Positions 53,274-62,331 of a stretch of DNA of 64,000 nucleotides are shown here, in pieces. Source of the DNA: JADCRZ01 sp037718865 (GTDB lineage: Bacteria > Bacteroidota > Bacteroidia > Chitinophagales > Chitinophagaceae); the NCBI GenBank assembly GCA_037718865.1, contig JBBJMP010000004.1, forward strand, positions 62,001 through 126,000, written 5' to 3'. A model generated the notes under the pieces. That model did no database searches and was not told where the DNA came from. It saw nothing but the letters and a program-made list of their open reading frames with translations. The translations under genes and the position numbers were made by a program. Every line of letters starts with the position of its first letter. Position 1 is the stretch's first letter.

Positions 53274-53636
53274 ATGAAAAAATTATTGCTATTATTTATT
53301 GTGACTGCCATGGCAGCTACTGCGGCAGTTGCTCAGGATCAAAAACCCGGAAAGCAGGATCGCACAGAATGGGAAAGAAAGATCAAAGATGAATTAAAAC
53401 TTACTGCTGAACAGACAGAGAAATATACTGCACTTAACAAAGAATACAACGACAAAATGGATGCTCTTATGAATGATGCCGGTTCCGATAAAAGTGCTCA
53501 GAAAGAAAAGAAGATGAGCTTAAAAAAAGAAAAAGAAGCTAAAATGATGGAATTTCTAACTCCGGAACAACAAACAAAGTATAAAGAAATGGCAGATAAG
53601 AAGAAGAAAGAAATGACTTCAAAGCCCGGGGTGTAA
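53274..53636 (+). CDS. Small secreted helical protein, Spy/LTxxQ-like
   Basis: The start is set at ATG 53274, which gives a clean signal peptide (MKKLLLLFIVTAMAATAAVAQ). The mature part (about 100 residues) is highly charged and helical, with KDELKLTAEQTEKYTALNKEYNDKMDALM and MMEFLTPEQQTKYKEMADKKKKEM; the two LT(A/P)EQ...KY motifs recall Spy/CpxP-like periplasmic chaperones and DUF4890-type proteins. It may protect envelope proteins under stress. A perfect hairpin terminator follows. Confidence 0.82.
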   Translation: MKKLLLLFIVTAMAATAAVAQDQKPGKQDRTEWERKIKDELKLTAEQTEKYTALNKEYNDKMDALMNDAGSDKSAQKEKKMSLKKEKEAKMMEFLTPEQQTKYKEMADKKKKEMTSKPGV

Positions 53637-53660
53637 GCAAGGATTAAAATAATTTTGAAA

Positions 53661-53696
53661 TAAAGGGTCGATCTCCTGATCGACCCTTTATTTTTT
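53661..53696 (+). terminator. Rho-independent terminator
   Basis: Arms TAAAGGGTCGATC (53661-53673) and GATCGACCCTTTA (53678-53690) match perfectly around a 4-nt loop and are followed by TTTTTTG, ending the Spy-like gene. Confidence 0.9.
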
Positions 53697-53770
53697 GTAA
53701 TAAGGAGTCTTTAGACCGTTAACATTCCTTACATTCATGTTGCTTTAGCAATTCTGCTCAACTTCTCAAC

Positions 53771-55123
53771 ATGGACAAAAAAACGTTTTTGAAAACCTCA
53801 TCGGTTTTAGTAAGTGGAGCCTTTCTTTCCCGCTTCGCCGCGTGTGCACCTAAGCAAAGCCAGGAACATTTAAAGAACTGGGCGGGCAACCTGGAATATA
53901 GCACCGGTAATGTGCACTACCCTGAAACCATTGAACAGGTGCAGGAAATTATTAAAAAATGCAATTCGATCAGGGCACTTGGCTCAAGACATTCCTTTAA
54001 TAAAATTGCAGATAGTACCGAAAACCAGTTATCTCTGAAAGAGATGAATAAAGTGGTTTCAATAGACAAAGTGTCGAATACGGTAACGGTTGAAGGAGGA
54101 ATGAGGTATGGCGAACTTGCTCCCTACCTGCATGAAAATGGTTATGCTTTGCCTAATCTGGCATCATTACCCCATATTACAGTTGCAGGAGCATGTGCAA
54201 CTGCGACTCATGGATCAGGTGTAAAAAATGGCAATTTGTCGACAGCCGTTTCTGCCATTGAATTCGTGAATGCGGCGGGCGATTTAATCAGTTTATCCAA
54301 AAAGAAGGATGGCGTGCAATTTTATGGAGCCGTGGTCGGCCTTGGCGGGCTTGGCGTTGTAACAAAACTTACACTTGACCTTCAGCCTGCTTTCAACATG
54401 AAACAGGTTGTATACCGTAATCTGCCAATGAGTGAATTGAAGAACAATTTTGATAATATACAATCACATGGTTATAGCGTAAGTTTGTTTACGGACTGGA
54501 AAAATAAGAATATTAACGAGGTCTGGATTAAAAGCCAGGTAAAGGATGGCGATATTACGGCAGCGGAACTTGAGTTGTATGGTGCTAAGCTGGCCACCCG
54601 GAATATGCATCCGATTGAAGGTGAATCTGCTGAAAATGTTACTGAGCAAATGAGCGTTCCAGGTCCGTGGTATGAAAGAATGCCGCATTTCAAAATGGGT
54701 TTTAAGCCAAGCGCCGGTAAAGAACTGCAGAGTGAATATTTTGTACCCATTGAACACGCATACGAGGCCATAATGGCCATAGAAAAATTGCACGATAAAA
54801 TAACACCTCACCTGTTTATCTCTGAGATCCGCACCATTAATGCAGATAATTTTTGGATGAGCCCCTGCTACAAAAAAACTTGTGTAGCTATTCATACAAC
54901 CTGGAAACAGGAAGATGCAGTTATGGATATACTTCCCCTGTTCGAGGAACAACTGGCACCCTATAATGCCCGGCCGCACTGGGCCAAGCTTTTTACCATG
55001 TCTCCATCCGTCCTGCAATCCAGGTATGAAAAGCTTGCCGATTTTAAGCAACTGCTTAACCAATATGACCCAAAAGGCAAGTTTAGAAATGAATATCTTA
55101 ACAAAAATCTGTATAGTGGCTAA
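53771..55123 (+). CDS. FAD-linked alditol/aldonolactone oxidase family protein
   Basis: This 450-residue secreted or lipid-anchored protein (MDKKTFLKTSSVLVSGAFLSRFAAC) has the FAD-binding PP-loop domain (about 30-205): VQEIIKKCNSIRALGSRHSF, GGMRYGELAPYLHENGYALPNLASLPHITVAGACATATHGSG. The C-terminal domain follows, with a HPHWAKLF-like end (ARPHWAKLFTM) and YDPKGKFRNEYL. The layout matches xylitol/alditol oxidases and L-gulono-lactone oxidases, which transfer electrons from polyols or lactones to O2. The exact substrate is unknown. It is transcribed alone behind a terminator. Confidence 0.9.
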   Translation: MDKKTFLKTSSVLVSGAFLSRFAACAPKQSQEHLKNWAGNLEYSTGNVHYPETIEQVQEIIKKCNSIRALGSRHSFNKIADSTENQLSLKEMNKVVSIDKVSNTVTVEGGMRYGELAPYLHENGYALPNLASLPHITVAGACATATHGSGVKNGNLSTAVSAIEFVNAAGDLISLSKKKDGVQFYGAVVGLGGLGVVTKLTLDLQPAFNMKQVVYRNLPMSELKNNFDNIQSHGYSVSLFTDWKNKNINEVWIKSQVKDGDITAAELELYGAKLATRNMHPIEGESAENVTEQMSVPGPWYERMPHFKMGFKPSAGKELQSEYFVPIEHAYEAIMAIEKLHDKITPHLFISEIRTINADNFWMSPCYKKTCVAIHTTWKQEDAVMDILPLFEEQLAPYNARPHWAKLFTMSPSVLQSRYEKLADFKQLLNQYDPKGKFRNEYLNKNLYSG

Positions 55124-55334
55124 TTGGGAATCTCACACCAGATTAAGAGGATCATTTTTCATAAGATCACAAAATCAGGAAAAAAAACCGCATTAAAACC
55201 TGGACCTGTAGTTGACATGTCCTAAAAATGCCACAGTATGATCATTTCGTTGACTTATTTTTTAAAGTATGGGAACGTTTACTAAACAGTACGGACTGGC
55301 ATGAAGTTGTTGCTTAATACTTTAAATATCAATT

Positions 55335-55838
55335 ATGGGTGACATCAAAGACTTACAAAACACAGAGGCGATCGAAAAAATGAAGGAAATTGCAGAAAAT
55401 ACCGTTGGCCATTTCTGCACCTTCGTTGAAGGAGCCTCTATTGTTTCAAGACCAATGCACACGCAGGAAGTTGATGGGAATGGCAATTTTTGGTTTTTTA
55501 GCAGCAAAGACAGCAACAAAAACCAGCAAATTCAACAAAACAGTAAAGTGCAGCTTCTGTATGCCATTGACGGTAAATCGGAATACCTATCCATCGAAGG
55601 TACAGCCACTATTAGCACGGATCAGGCAAAAATTGATGAGCTATGGAGCGGTTTCGTAAAAACATGGTTTACCGAAGGTAAGCATGACCCTAAGCTTTCG
55701 CTTATCGAAGTTACACCTACGGCAGGTTATTACTGGGACACCAAAAATTCTAAAATGGTCTCTCTCATAAAGATTGCGGCTGGATCAATTATAGGAAAAA
55801 CGATGGATGATGGTATAGAGGGCAGCCTGAATATCTAG
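55335..55838 (+). CDS. Pyridoxamine 5'-phosphate oxidase-like general stress protein
   Basis: A 167-residue split-barrel flavin-binding protein: MKEIAENTVGHFCTFVEGASIVSRPMHTQEVDGNGNFWFFSS, NSKVQLLYAIDGKSEYLSIEGTATI and LWSGFVKTWFTEGKHDPKLSLIEVTPTAGYYWDT. This is the general stress protein 26-like branch, which binds FMN or F420-type cofactors without known reaction. It is intact. A terminator hairpin lies about 50 bp downstream. Confidence 0.92.
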   Translation: MGDIKDLQNTEAIEKMKEIAENTVGHFCTFVEGASIVSRPMHTQEVDGNGNFWFFSSKDSNKNQQIQQNSKVQLLYAIDGKSEYLSIEGTATISTDQAKIDELWSGFVKTWFTEGKHDPKLSLIEVTPTAGYYWDTKNSKMVSLIKIAAGSIIGKTMDDGIEGSLNI

Positions 55839-55891
55839 TAACGTGTAGATATGTGCATACATAATACTAATTTATAAGCATACAAATCTTC

Positions 55892-55924
55892 AAAGCCCGT
55901 AATGTAAATCGTTGCGGGCTTTTT
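55892..55924 (+). terminator. Rho-independent terminator
   Basis: AAAGCCCGTAA (55892-55902) pairs with TTGCGGGCTTT (55912-55922) around a 9-nt loop, followed by TT. It ends the stress-protein gene. Confidence 0.8.
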
Positions 55925-56161
55925 AATATCCTCAGCCGGCTTATCATTAAGCAGGTAAGTATACCAACAATTTGGATCTCGTTAAACTTCTGCACTGTTT
56001 CAAGGTCTACCTTGTCGAAACATATATCTCAGTTCTACGCCGGGTTTCTTTTAATAAAACTAAATCTACCAGATACATGATTTGATTTCGACGCTGTACA
56101 AAATGTCACTTCTAAAAACAAGCATAGTCAGTGCGACCAGATCAAATCAAAAATGTAACCC
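55925..56161. other. Non-coding region upstream of an outer-membrane protein gene
   Basis: No gene supported. A 61-codon ORF overlapping the next gene has no resemblance to known families. Promoter elements were not identified with confidence. Confidence 0.4.
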
Positions 56162-56902
56162 ATGCGATTTTCTCCTGAAAAGACACTCACTTATTCAATC
56201 TTACTTTCTCTATCAAGCCTCAATCTCACTGCCCAATCAAATAGCTCCAAATATGAAATGGGCATAAATGTGGGCACATTCATTTACCAGGGCGATCTTA
56301 CGCCTAACGCTTACGGCTCCCTCAAAACGCCTTCATTTGTACTGGGTATTAACGGAAGCAAACGACTGAGCAATGCATTTGCGATACGACTCGACCTGAA
56401 TATCGGCAAACTCAAAGGGGATGAGTCAACATATTCCAATCCGGCATGGAGGAAACAAAGAGCCTTCGCATTCAAAAGTCCGGTAACGGAAATCATTGCG
56501 TCAGCAGTATTTCATCCTTTGGGAACAGGTCGTATGCTTTCCCCCTTTTTATTTGCAGGATTCGGTTATTCATTTCTAAAAATAAGAAGAGACTACAGCC
56601 GCTATAATGCAGCGTATTTTTCTTCCGAATCATTAGATGCAGCGTTGAATGTAGATATAGAACAATCTTTGCCTAAAGGTGTTCCCATATTTCCACTGGG
56701 TATTGGCGTACGTTTTAGCTTAACAAGCAGGCTCTCCTTAAGCTCTGAAGCATCCTATAGATTTATGTCCAACGATTACCTCGATGGATTTAGCCAGTCA
56801 GGTAATCCTGATAGAAAAGATCATTACTATAAATATGCAGTAGGGTTCATTTATTCTTTTGCCGGAATAAGCAAATACGGCTGTCCTGTTATCAAACAGT
56901 AA
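56162..56902 (+). CDS. Outer-membrane beta-barrel protein (DUF6089-like)
   Basis: A 246-residue protein with N-terminal signal (LTYSILLSLSSLNLTAQ) and alternating barrel strands: KYEMGINVGTFIYQGDLTP, SFVLGINGSKRLSNAFAIRLDLNIGKLKGDE, FLFAGFGYSFLKI, GIGVRFSLTSRLSLSSEASYRFMSNDYLDGF and YYKYAVGFIYSF. The GDL and N-D-YLDG elements recall the DUF6089 outer-membrane family of Bacteroidota. It is probably a porin-like or structural barrel of unknown role. It is transcribed alone. Confidence 0.82.
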   Translation: MRFSPEKTLTYSILLSLSSLNLTAQSNSSKYEMGINVGTFIYQGDLTPNAYGSLKTPSFVLGINGSKRLSNAFAIRLDLNIGKLKGDESTYSNPAWRKQRAFAFKSPVTEIIASAVFHPLGTGRMLSPFLFAGFGYSFLKIRRDYSRYNAAYFSSESLDAALNVDIEQSLPKGVPIFPLGIGVRFSLTSRLSLSSEASYRFMSNDYLDGFSQSGNPDRKDHYYKYAVGFIYSFAGISKYGCPVIKQ

Positions 56903-57319
56903 CAGGTGATAACTCTAGCTGCCAGGCCTGCGGCTATAATTTGGTTTAACGCTCTGTTACACACCAAGCGTAAACACTTAGCTTTTGTTCCATATAACTT
57001 AGTAGTATCCCAAAAATTTTCCCGGGGTGCAATGAATATAACGCCCGGCAGGATGTTGTAAGCGTTTTAATAGCAACGGTTTGGGTTACATTATGTTACA
57101 CCTTAAGCTATATCTGACTTTCAGTTTACATGCTGTAAATTCTCCCTTATAATATTGATTTTCTTCAGGTTCAATTAACGCGTGTCAGTAACTGATGGCA
57201 TTTAAAGTTTTACCTTCAAAGGATTGGGATGACATAAACATATATATGCTCAAGCATCTTTATTCATTAAAGAATACTCAACGTGTCTTGTCTTTTTAAT
57301 ACGCATAAATACAATTGCA
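56903..57319. other. Non-coding leader upstream of kaiC
   Basis: No gene, RNA or strong hairpin seen. The last 100 bp are AT-rich and should contain the promoter of the KaiC-KaiB-kinase operon, but no convincing TTTG/TAnnTTTG pair could be assigned. Confidence 0.4.
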
Positions 57320-59059
57320 ATGATCCGGAACAATAAACAAACAGCATCGAATGTAAGAGTAAAAAAAGCGCAGACAGGTATAAGTGGTTTTGATGAAATT
57401 ACCGAAGGCGGTTTACCTGTAAACCGCCCCACCATTATCTGTGGCAACACAGGGTGTGGCAAAACAATTATGGCAATGGAGTTTTTGGTAAATGGCGCCG
57501 TAAAATACAACGAACCGGGAGTTTTCATGTCATTTGAAGAAACAAAGGAAGAACTTGCCTTAAACATGGAAACCCTGCACATTAATCTTGATATTCTTAT
57601 CAAGGAAAAACGTATATATATTGAGTACGTAGAACTCGATAAATCTCAAAGTTTTGAAGCTGGCAAATTTGATCTGGAGGGCTTATTTGTCCGGTTAAAA
57701 AATGCCATTGCTCTCATTGGTGCAAAACGTATTGTGCTTGATTCTCTGGATGCACTTTTTTTTGGCTTTGATAAAAAGGTATTAAGACAAGAGATTAAAA
57801 GGCTTTTTAAATGGTTGAAGGAAGTAAAGATCACTGCTATTATTACTTCTGAAATCGATAGTGGCTTTATTACAACCGATGGGCTGGAGCAGTATATAGC
57901 TGACTGTGTCGTCACTATGGATAACAGGATAAGTAATCAAACGGCAACCAGGCGTTTGAGAATTCTGAAGATGCGCGGATCTGTCCATGGCAATAATGAA
58001 TATCCATTCATCATTGATAAGAACGGAATGTCCGTTTTGCCATATATATCACAGTTAAAAAATCATACTTTATCGACAAACAGGATTACTTCCGGAAGTA
58101 CTGACCTGGATGGTATGCTTGATGGAAAAGGATTTTTTGAGGGAAGCAGCATACTTGTTTCGGGTTCAGCAGGCACAGGAAAAACCAGCATTGCTGTTTC
58201 CCTTATCAATGCGGCCTGCAAAAAGAAAATGCGTGGCCTTTATTGTGCATTCGAAGAATCGTCCTCTCAAGTTATGAGGAACATGCGTTCCATAGGACTT
58301 AACATTGAACCATTTATTAAATCCGGGATATTAACGATTTATTCTGCCAGGCCAACCCTGCAAAATCTAGAACTGCATTTGATTGCCATCAGGAAAATCA
58401 TTGAAGATTTCAAACCGGAAGTCATCGTGCTTGATCCCGTTACTAACCTGATGTCAGAAGGAATCAATAGCGAAATAAGACAGATGCTGGCACATTTTGT
58501 AGACTATTTGAAGAGCCAGGATATAACCACATTGTTTACGGCAGCCATTACCCTGGAAACAATAAAGAGCAATCCAAGCGACGAAGGCATTTCTGCAATG
58601 ATGGATACATGGATACTGGTGCATGATTTTGAACAAAATAAAGAACGCAACCGGGCAATTAACGTGCTGAAATCACGTGGTATGAATCATTCCACACAGG
58701 TAAGGGAATTTATCATTTCGGACGTAGGGATTAGCCTGTTACCTATTTATATAAGCCCTAATGGAATTTTAACAGGTTCAGCTAAACTCGAACATACGTT
58801 GCAAGAAGAAGAACAAGGCACACTACGTGAGAACACAATTAAAAATGAAAATAGCGAAATCATCAGGAAACGTATAATGATGGAAGAAAACATTGCCTTG
58901 TTAAAAGCAAAATTCGAATCTGATGTAGAGGCATTAACCCAGACCAAGATTGAAAATGATTTAAGAGAACAAACAAAGAAAAAACGGATGAAGGAAATCT
59001 TAGCATTAAGAAACAAAACCAGAAGTTCTGAGGAAAAAGGGAAAAATAGAAATAAGTAG
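57320..59059 (+). CDS. kaiC: KaiC-like double-domain ATPase
   Basis: The 579-residue protein has two RecA-like KaiC domains. CI has Walker A GNTGCGKT at 42-49, catalytic E73-E74 and Walker B RIVLD at 136-140. CII has Walker A GSAGTGKT at 281-288, E311-E312 in CAFEESSSQ, Walker B VIVLD at 367-371 and RAINVLKSRG at 444-453. An 80-residue coiled-coil tail follows from about 495. In clock KaiC the autophosphorylated pair is Ser431-Thr432; aligning the DxxIS region, S424 is kept but the Thr position is A425. ATPase and kinase activity are likely, with a reduced phosphorylation cycle. It leads an operon with kaiB and a histidine kinase; no kaiA is present. Confidence 0.93.
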   Translation: MIRNNKQTASNVRVKKAQTGISGFDEITEGGLPVNRPTIICGNTGCGKTIMAMEFLVNGAVKYNEPGVFMSFEETKEELALNMETLHINLDILIKEKRIYIEYVELDKSQSFEAGKFDLEGLFVRLKNAIALIGAKRIVLDSLDALFFGFDKKVLRQEIKRLFKWLKEVKITAIITSEIDSGFITTDGLEQYIADCVVTMDNRISNQTATRRLRILKMRGSVHGNNEYPFIIDKNGMSVLPYISQLKNHTLSTNRITSGSTDLDGMLDGKGFFEGSSILVSGSAGTGKTSIAVSLINAACKKKMRGLYCAFEESSSQVMRNMRSIGLNIEPFIKSGILTIYSARPTLQNLELHLIAIRKIIEDFKPEVIVLDPVTNLMSEGINSEIRQMLAHFVDYLKSQDITTLFTAAITLETIKSNPSDEGISAMMDTWILVHDFEQNKERNRAINVLKSRGMNHSTQVREFIISDVGISLLPIYISPNGILTGSAKLEHTLQEEEQGTLRENTIKNENSEIIRKRIMMEENIALLKAKFESDVEALTQTKIENDLREQTKKKRMKEILALRNKTRSSEEKGKNRNK

Positions 59060-59083
59060 TGTTATAGTATCTAAATCACAGAA

Positions 59084-59422
59084 ATGTCAAAACAAAAATT
59101 TCAGTCCAAGAATAATTATGCAATGGAACATGCGGAGGCAGGAAGGCCAACATATGTTCTTCGGTTATTTGTAACAGGCGTATTACAAAGTTCAGTCCGT
59201 GCGATCAAAAACGTAAACCATATATGTGAGAAACACTTAAAGGATTTCTATGAATTGGAAATAATTGATATATACCAACAGCCTGATCTGGCTGTCAAAG
59301 AGCAAATCATTGTTATTCCTGTACTAATTATAAAATTTCCATTACCTGAAAGAAGGATAATTGGCGATCTGTCAGATAACGAAAAAGTCCTGGAGATTCT
59401 TAATATTAATAACAATGGTTAA
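59084..59422 (+). CDS. kaiB: KaiB-like protein
   Basis: A 112-residue thioredoxin-like KaiB-fold protein: PTYVLRLFVTGVLQSSVRAIKNVNHICEKHLKDFYELEIIDIYQQPDLAVKEQIIVIPVLIIKFPLPERRIIGDLSDNEKVLEIL, matching the KaiB pattern with the conserved YELEIIDIY..P and IPVL..P regions. KaiB binds KaiC and, in cyanobacteria, a kinase and phosphatase output. It lies 24 bp after kaiC, and its last codons overlap the start of the histidine kinase gene by 8 bp. Confidence 0.92.
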   Translation: MSKQKFQSKNNYAMEHAEAGRPTYVLRLFVTGVLQSSVRAIKNVNHICEKHLKDFYELEIIDIYQQPDLAVKEQIIVIPVLIIKFPLPERRIIGDLSDNEKVLEILNINNNG

Positions 59423-60776
59423 GGACCTTGACTATCTTTTGAAGGAGAATGCAAAGTTGATCCGGGAAAAAGATGAACTTTATAACAAGTTAAACGAGGC
59501 AAAAGAAGTTATCGAAGCCATAAAAAAGGGTAACATTGATGCAATCTTTAATGAAAATAACATATTGGTATCCAGTACCGCCGATCAGACTTACAGGAGA
59601 TTTATTGAAAATATGTCAGAAGGTGTGGTTACGCTGCACACCGACGGTATGATACTGTACAGTAATTCAAGTTTTGCTAAAATGGTAAATTTACCTCTTG
59701 AAAGGGTCATTGGCGCAAACTTTCGCAATTTTATTCCCCCCGATAATATACATAAATTTGAACTTTTTTTCAACCAGTCTGATAATAATACAAAAGTCGA
59801 GTTATCATTTGTGGATCAGGAAGGGGTACGTGCGTATTTTATTGTATCATTAATTAAGGTACACCTTCAGGGCGTTACGGCGCTGAATCTAGTATGTACA
59901 GATGTAACAGCCCGAAAAAACGCTGAGGAAGAAGTAATGATTGTCAATGAAAATCTTAAAAGAGCAAGTGAGGACCGTATTTTGTCTGAAAACAAGGTAC
60001 GTCAGCTGAACAATAAATTAAAAAACAACATTAAGATACTTGAAGATGCTAATATTGAGTTGGCGGCTTTTGCCCATGTAGCGTCTCATGATCTGAAGGA
60101 GCCGCTCAGAAAAATAATAACCTATAGTAGCCTGATTATACGCGATTATTATGATGTTATCGATCAACAGGGACAAAACTATTTATCCAATATGCAAAGC
60201 GCTTCCGAGCGCATGCAAAGTCTAATTAATGACATTCTTGAATACTCCGAGCTTTCAAACGACTTTTTATTTACGCACGCTAACCTCGAATCAATTGTCA
60301 AAGAAGTTATTTCTAATCTTGAAATTGTCGTAACACAAACAAGTGCAAAGATTACCATAGAAAAGCCGTTGCCTGTTATTCAAGCTAATCCCAGCCAGTT
60401 GAGGCAGTTGTTCCAAAATTTAATAACGAATTCGTTGAAATTTATGAAGGTTGATGTTGCACCCGAAGTAAGTATCACCAATAGACTAATAAAAGGGAAG
60501 GAATTAGGAAAAATTGGTAGAAGCAGGCAAAATGAAGAATTTTGTATGATTGGCATAAGGGATAATGGCATTGGCTTTGATTCGAAATATAAAATGAAAA
60601 TCTTTAGTATATTTCAAAGATTACACAGTAAATCGCTGTATGTTGGAACAGGCATAGGGTTGGCTATCTGTAAAAAGATCGTTGAGCAACATCGGGGCTT
60701 TATATCAGCAGAAAGTGAACTTGATGAAGGATCATTGTTTACGGTTACACTCCCGGTTAGTCAGGCGATTAGTTAG
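59415..60776 (+). CDS. PAS-domain sensor histidine kinase linked to KaiBC
   Basis: The start is set at ATG 59415, overlapping the kaiB stop by 8 bases (ATGGTTAA). The protein has an N-terminal coiled coil (1-45), a PAS domain (about 58-170; FIENMSEGVVTLHTDGMILYSNSSFAKMV), a HisKA domain with phospho-acceptor H225 in ASHDLKEPLR, and a HATPase domain (IRDNGIGFDSKYKMKIFSIFQRLHS and VGTGIGLAICKKIVEQHRG). There is no membrane segment, so it is a soluble kinase. In cyanobacteria SasA is the clock output kinase but has a KaiB-like domain; here KaiB is separate. No response-regulator gene is adjacent. Confidence 0.92.
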   Translation: MVKDLDYLLKENAKLIREKDELYNKLNEAKEVIEAIKKGNIDAIFNENNILVSSTADQTYRRFIENMSEGVVTLHTDGMILYSNSSFAKMVNLPLERVIGANFRNFIPPDNIHKFELFFNQSDNNTKVELSFVDQEGVRAYFIVSLIKVHLQGVTALNLVCTDVTARKNAEEEVMIVNENLKRASEDRILSENKVRQLNNKLKNNIKILEDANIELAAFAHVASHDLKEPLRKIITYSSLIIRDYYDVIDQQGQNYLSNMQSASERMQSLINDILEYSELSNDFLFTHANLESIVKEVISNLEIVVTQTSAKITIEKPLPVIQANPSQLRQLFQNLITNSLKFMKVDVAPEVSITNRLIKGKELGKIGRSRQNEEFCMIGIRDNGIGFDSKYKMKIFSIFQRLHSKSLYVGTGIGLAICKKIVEQHRGFISAESELDEGSLFTVTLPVSQAIS

Positions 60777-60852
60777 CAATGAAAGATCGCAACTTTCGGG
60801 TTGGTAACCGACATGGGCCAATTTACATTTGTGTAATCAAACTGAAAACGAA

Positions 60853-61713
60853 ATGAACGCACAGGTGGAAACAAATTATAACCGGATCGCTAAAGCGATT
60901 ACTTATATAAAAGGCAACTTTAAAACACAGCCCGGATTGGAAGAAGTAGCCGAAAGGATAAATTTAAGTCCCTTCCATTTTCAACGGCTATTCACCGATT
61001 GGGCTGGTGTAAGTCCCAAAAAATTTTTGCAATATCTAACCGTAGAGTATGCAAAAAAAATGTTGAAAGACAATCAGGCCACCGTATTTGAAACGGCCAT
61101 TGAAACCGGGTTATCCGGAACAGGTCGTCTGCATGATCTGTTCATAACTATTGAAGGCATGACGCCCGGAGAATATAAAAATGGCGGTGAAAGTCTTTCT
61201 ATCCATTACAGTTTTGCTGAAAGTCCGTTCGGAAACATGCTGGTAGCATCTACTTCCAGGGGCGTTTGCCATATGGCATTTTCAGATGACGATACTGAAG
61301 CATTAAGTCGATTGCAGGCAAAGTTCCCTAATGCGGCATTCAAACAAATGGTTGATCTGGCTCAACAAAATGTACTGTATATATTCACTCATGACTGGAA
61401 CAAACTCCATCAGATAAAACTGCATTTAAAGGGCACGGCATTTCAGCTAAAAGTCTGGGAAACCCTGTTGAAAATTCCAATGGGACAATTAACCACCTAT
61501 GGAAACATTGCCAGGCAAATACAAGTTCCAAAGGCGTCAAGAGCGGTAGGTAGTGCCATCGGCGACAATCCTGTGGCATTCCTAATTCCCTGTCATCGCA
61601 TTATTCAGTCGACAGGAGTATTTGGAGGGTATCATTGGGGAAGCGCACGAAAAACGGCCATCATCGGATGGGAAGCTGCGCAAACGGACAAGGACAGGTT
61701 ACCGATTAATTAA
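60853..61713 (+). CDS. AraC-HTH plus O6-alkylguanine-DNA methyltransferase fusion (Ada-type)
   Basis: The start is set at ATG 60853 (MNAQVETNYNRIAKAITYIK). Residues 10-110 are an AraC-type double helix-turn-helix (LEEVAERINLSPFHFQRLFTDWAGVSPKKF), and residues 115-286 an Ogt domain with the methyl-accepting C247 in IPCHRIIQS, preceded by the ribonuclease-like domain. It removes alkyl groups from O6-guanine, and the helix-turn-helix suggests it also regulates. The methyl-phosphotriester-sensing Ada N-domain is absent and instead encoded by the next gene. Confidence 0.93.
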   Translation: MNAQVETNYNRIAKAITYIKGNFKTQPGLEEVAERINLSPFHFQRLFTDWAGVSPKKFLQYLTVEYAKKMLKDNQATVFETAIETGLSGTGRLHDLFITIEGMTPGEYKNGGESLSIHYSFAESPFGNMLVASTSRGVCHMAFSDDDTEALSRLQAKFPNAAFKQMVDLAQQNVLYIFTHDWNKLHQIKLHLKGTAFQLKVWETLLKIPMGQLTTYGNIARQIQVPKASRAVGSAIGDNPVAFLIPCHRIIQSTGVFGGYHWGSARKTAIIGWEAAQTDKDRLPIN

Positions 61714-61720
61714 GCCATGA

Positions 61721-62032
61721 ATGATAAGGCATACCGAAATAACGGATGAAGAATTAAAGAAACGGATAAAAGACAGGATGATTTCGGCAGCAGGAAATGA
61801 TAAACTAATGATCTACGGTAATCTGCATTGCAGATCAGGTAAAAGAATGAGGCGGGAAAACCGCGTTTTTTTTCAGTCAGTTGATGAAGCGATCCGGCAG
61901 GACTTCCGGCCCTGCGGAAACTGTTGTAGAGCAGATTACACGGAGTGGAAACGTAAAAAAAAGGGCCAGGATAGAAATCCAGCCCCGCTTTTAATCCAAT
62001 ATCCTATGAAAAACCGATTACATAAAGGCTAA
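61721..62032 (+). CDS. Ada-type metal-binding domain protein
   Basis: A 103-residue protein whose NLHCRSGKRMRRENRVFFQSVDEAI and FRPCGNCC motifs match the zinc-binding methyl-acceptor domain of Ada. Ada has four Cys ligands; here one counterpart of the N-terminal pair is absent, although an extra Cys follows the last motif. It starts 7 bp after the Ogt fusion gene, so the two are probably co-transcribed and form a split Ada. Whether it still accepts methyl groups is unclear. Confidence 0.85.
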   Translation: MIRHTEITDEELKKRIKDRMISAAGNDKLMIYGNLHCRSGKRMRRENRVFFQSVDEAIRQDFRPCGNCCRADYTEWKRKKKGQDRNPAPLLIQYPMKNRLHKG

Positions 62033-62331
62033 CAACATGCCAATTGCATTTACTGTATAAATCAGGCTAAATAGTAAGACTAGTTTTCCCGTTTCCGGAA
62101 TTCGGGGTTTAATTATGGAATGTAGAGGAGGTCATGCTAAGCGAATTATTCATTATCACTTGGTGAAAAGGGTAGCCCCCTCTAGGGGCATGAAATAATG
62201 CATGCTCAAGGTGCTACAAAACGGTTGCCCCTGGCCGGGGCAGGAATGCTCTTTTTTAATTTTTTAAAGATTTTGCCTGACGGGAGCTTTTGAAGTATCG
62301 GTTAGGGGTGATTACTTCTCAAATCCGCACA
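62033..62331. other. Intergenic region with two GC-rich hairpins
   Basis: No gene supported. AGCCCC-CTCTA-GGGGCA near 62175-62191 and TTGCCCC-TGGC-CGGGGCA near 62224-62242 can each fold, the second followed closely by T runs. They may be terminators for the repair pair or small dispersed repeats. Confidence 0.5.

Noticed and set aside
54464..55063. Minus-strand ORFs of 199 and 102 codons
   Set aside because: Antisense to the FAD-linked oxidase gene; no recognisable domain.
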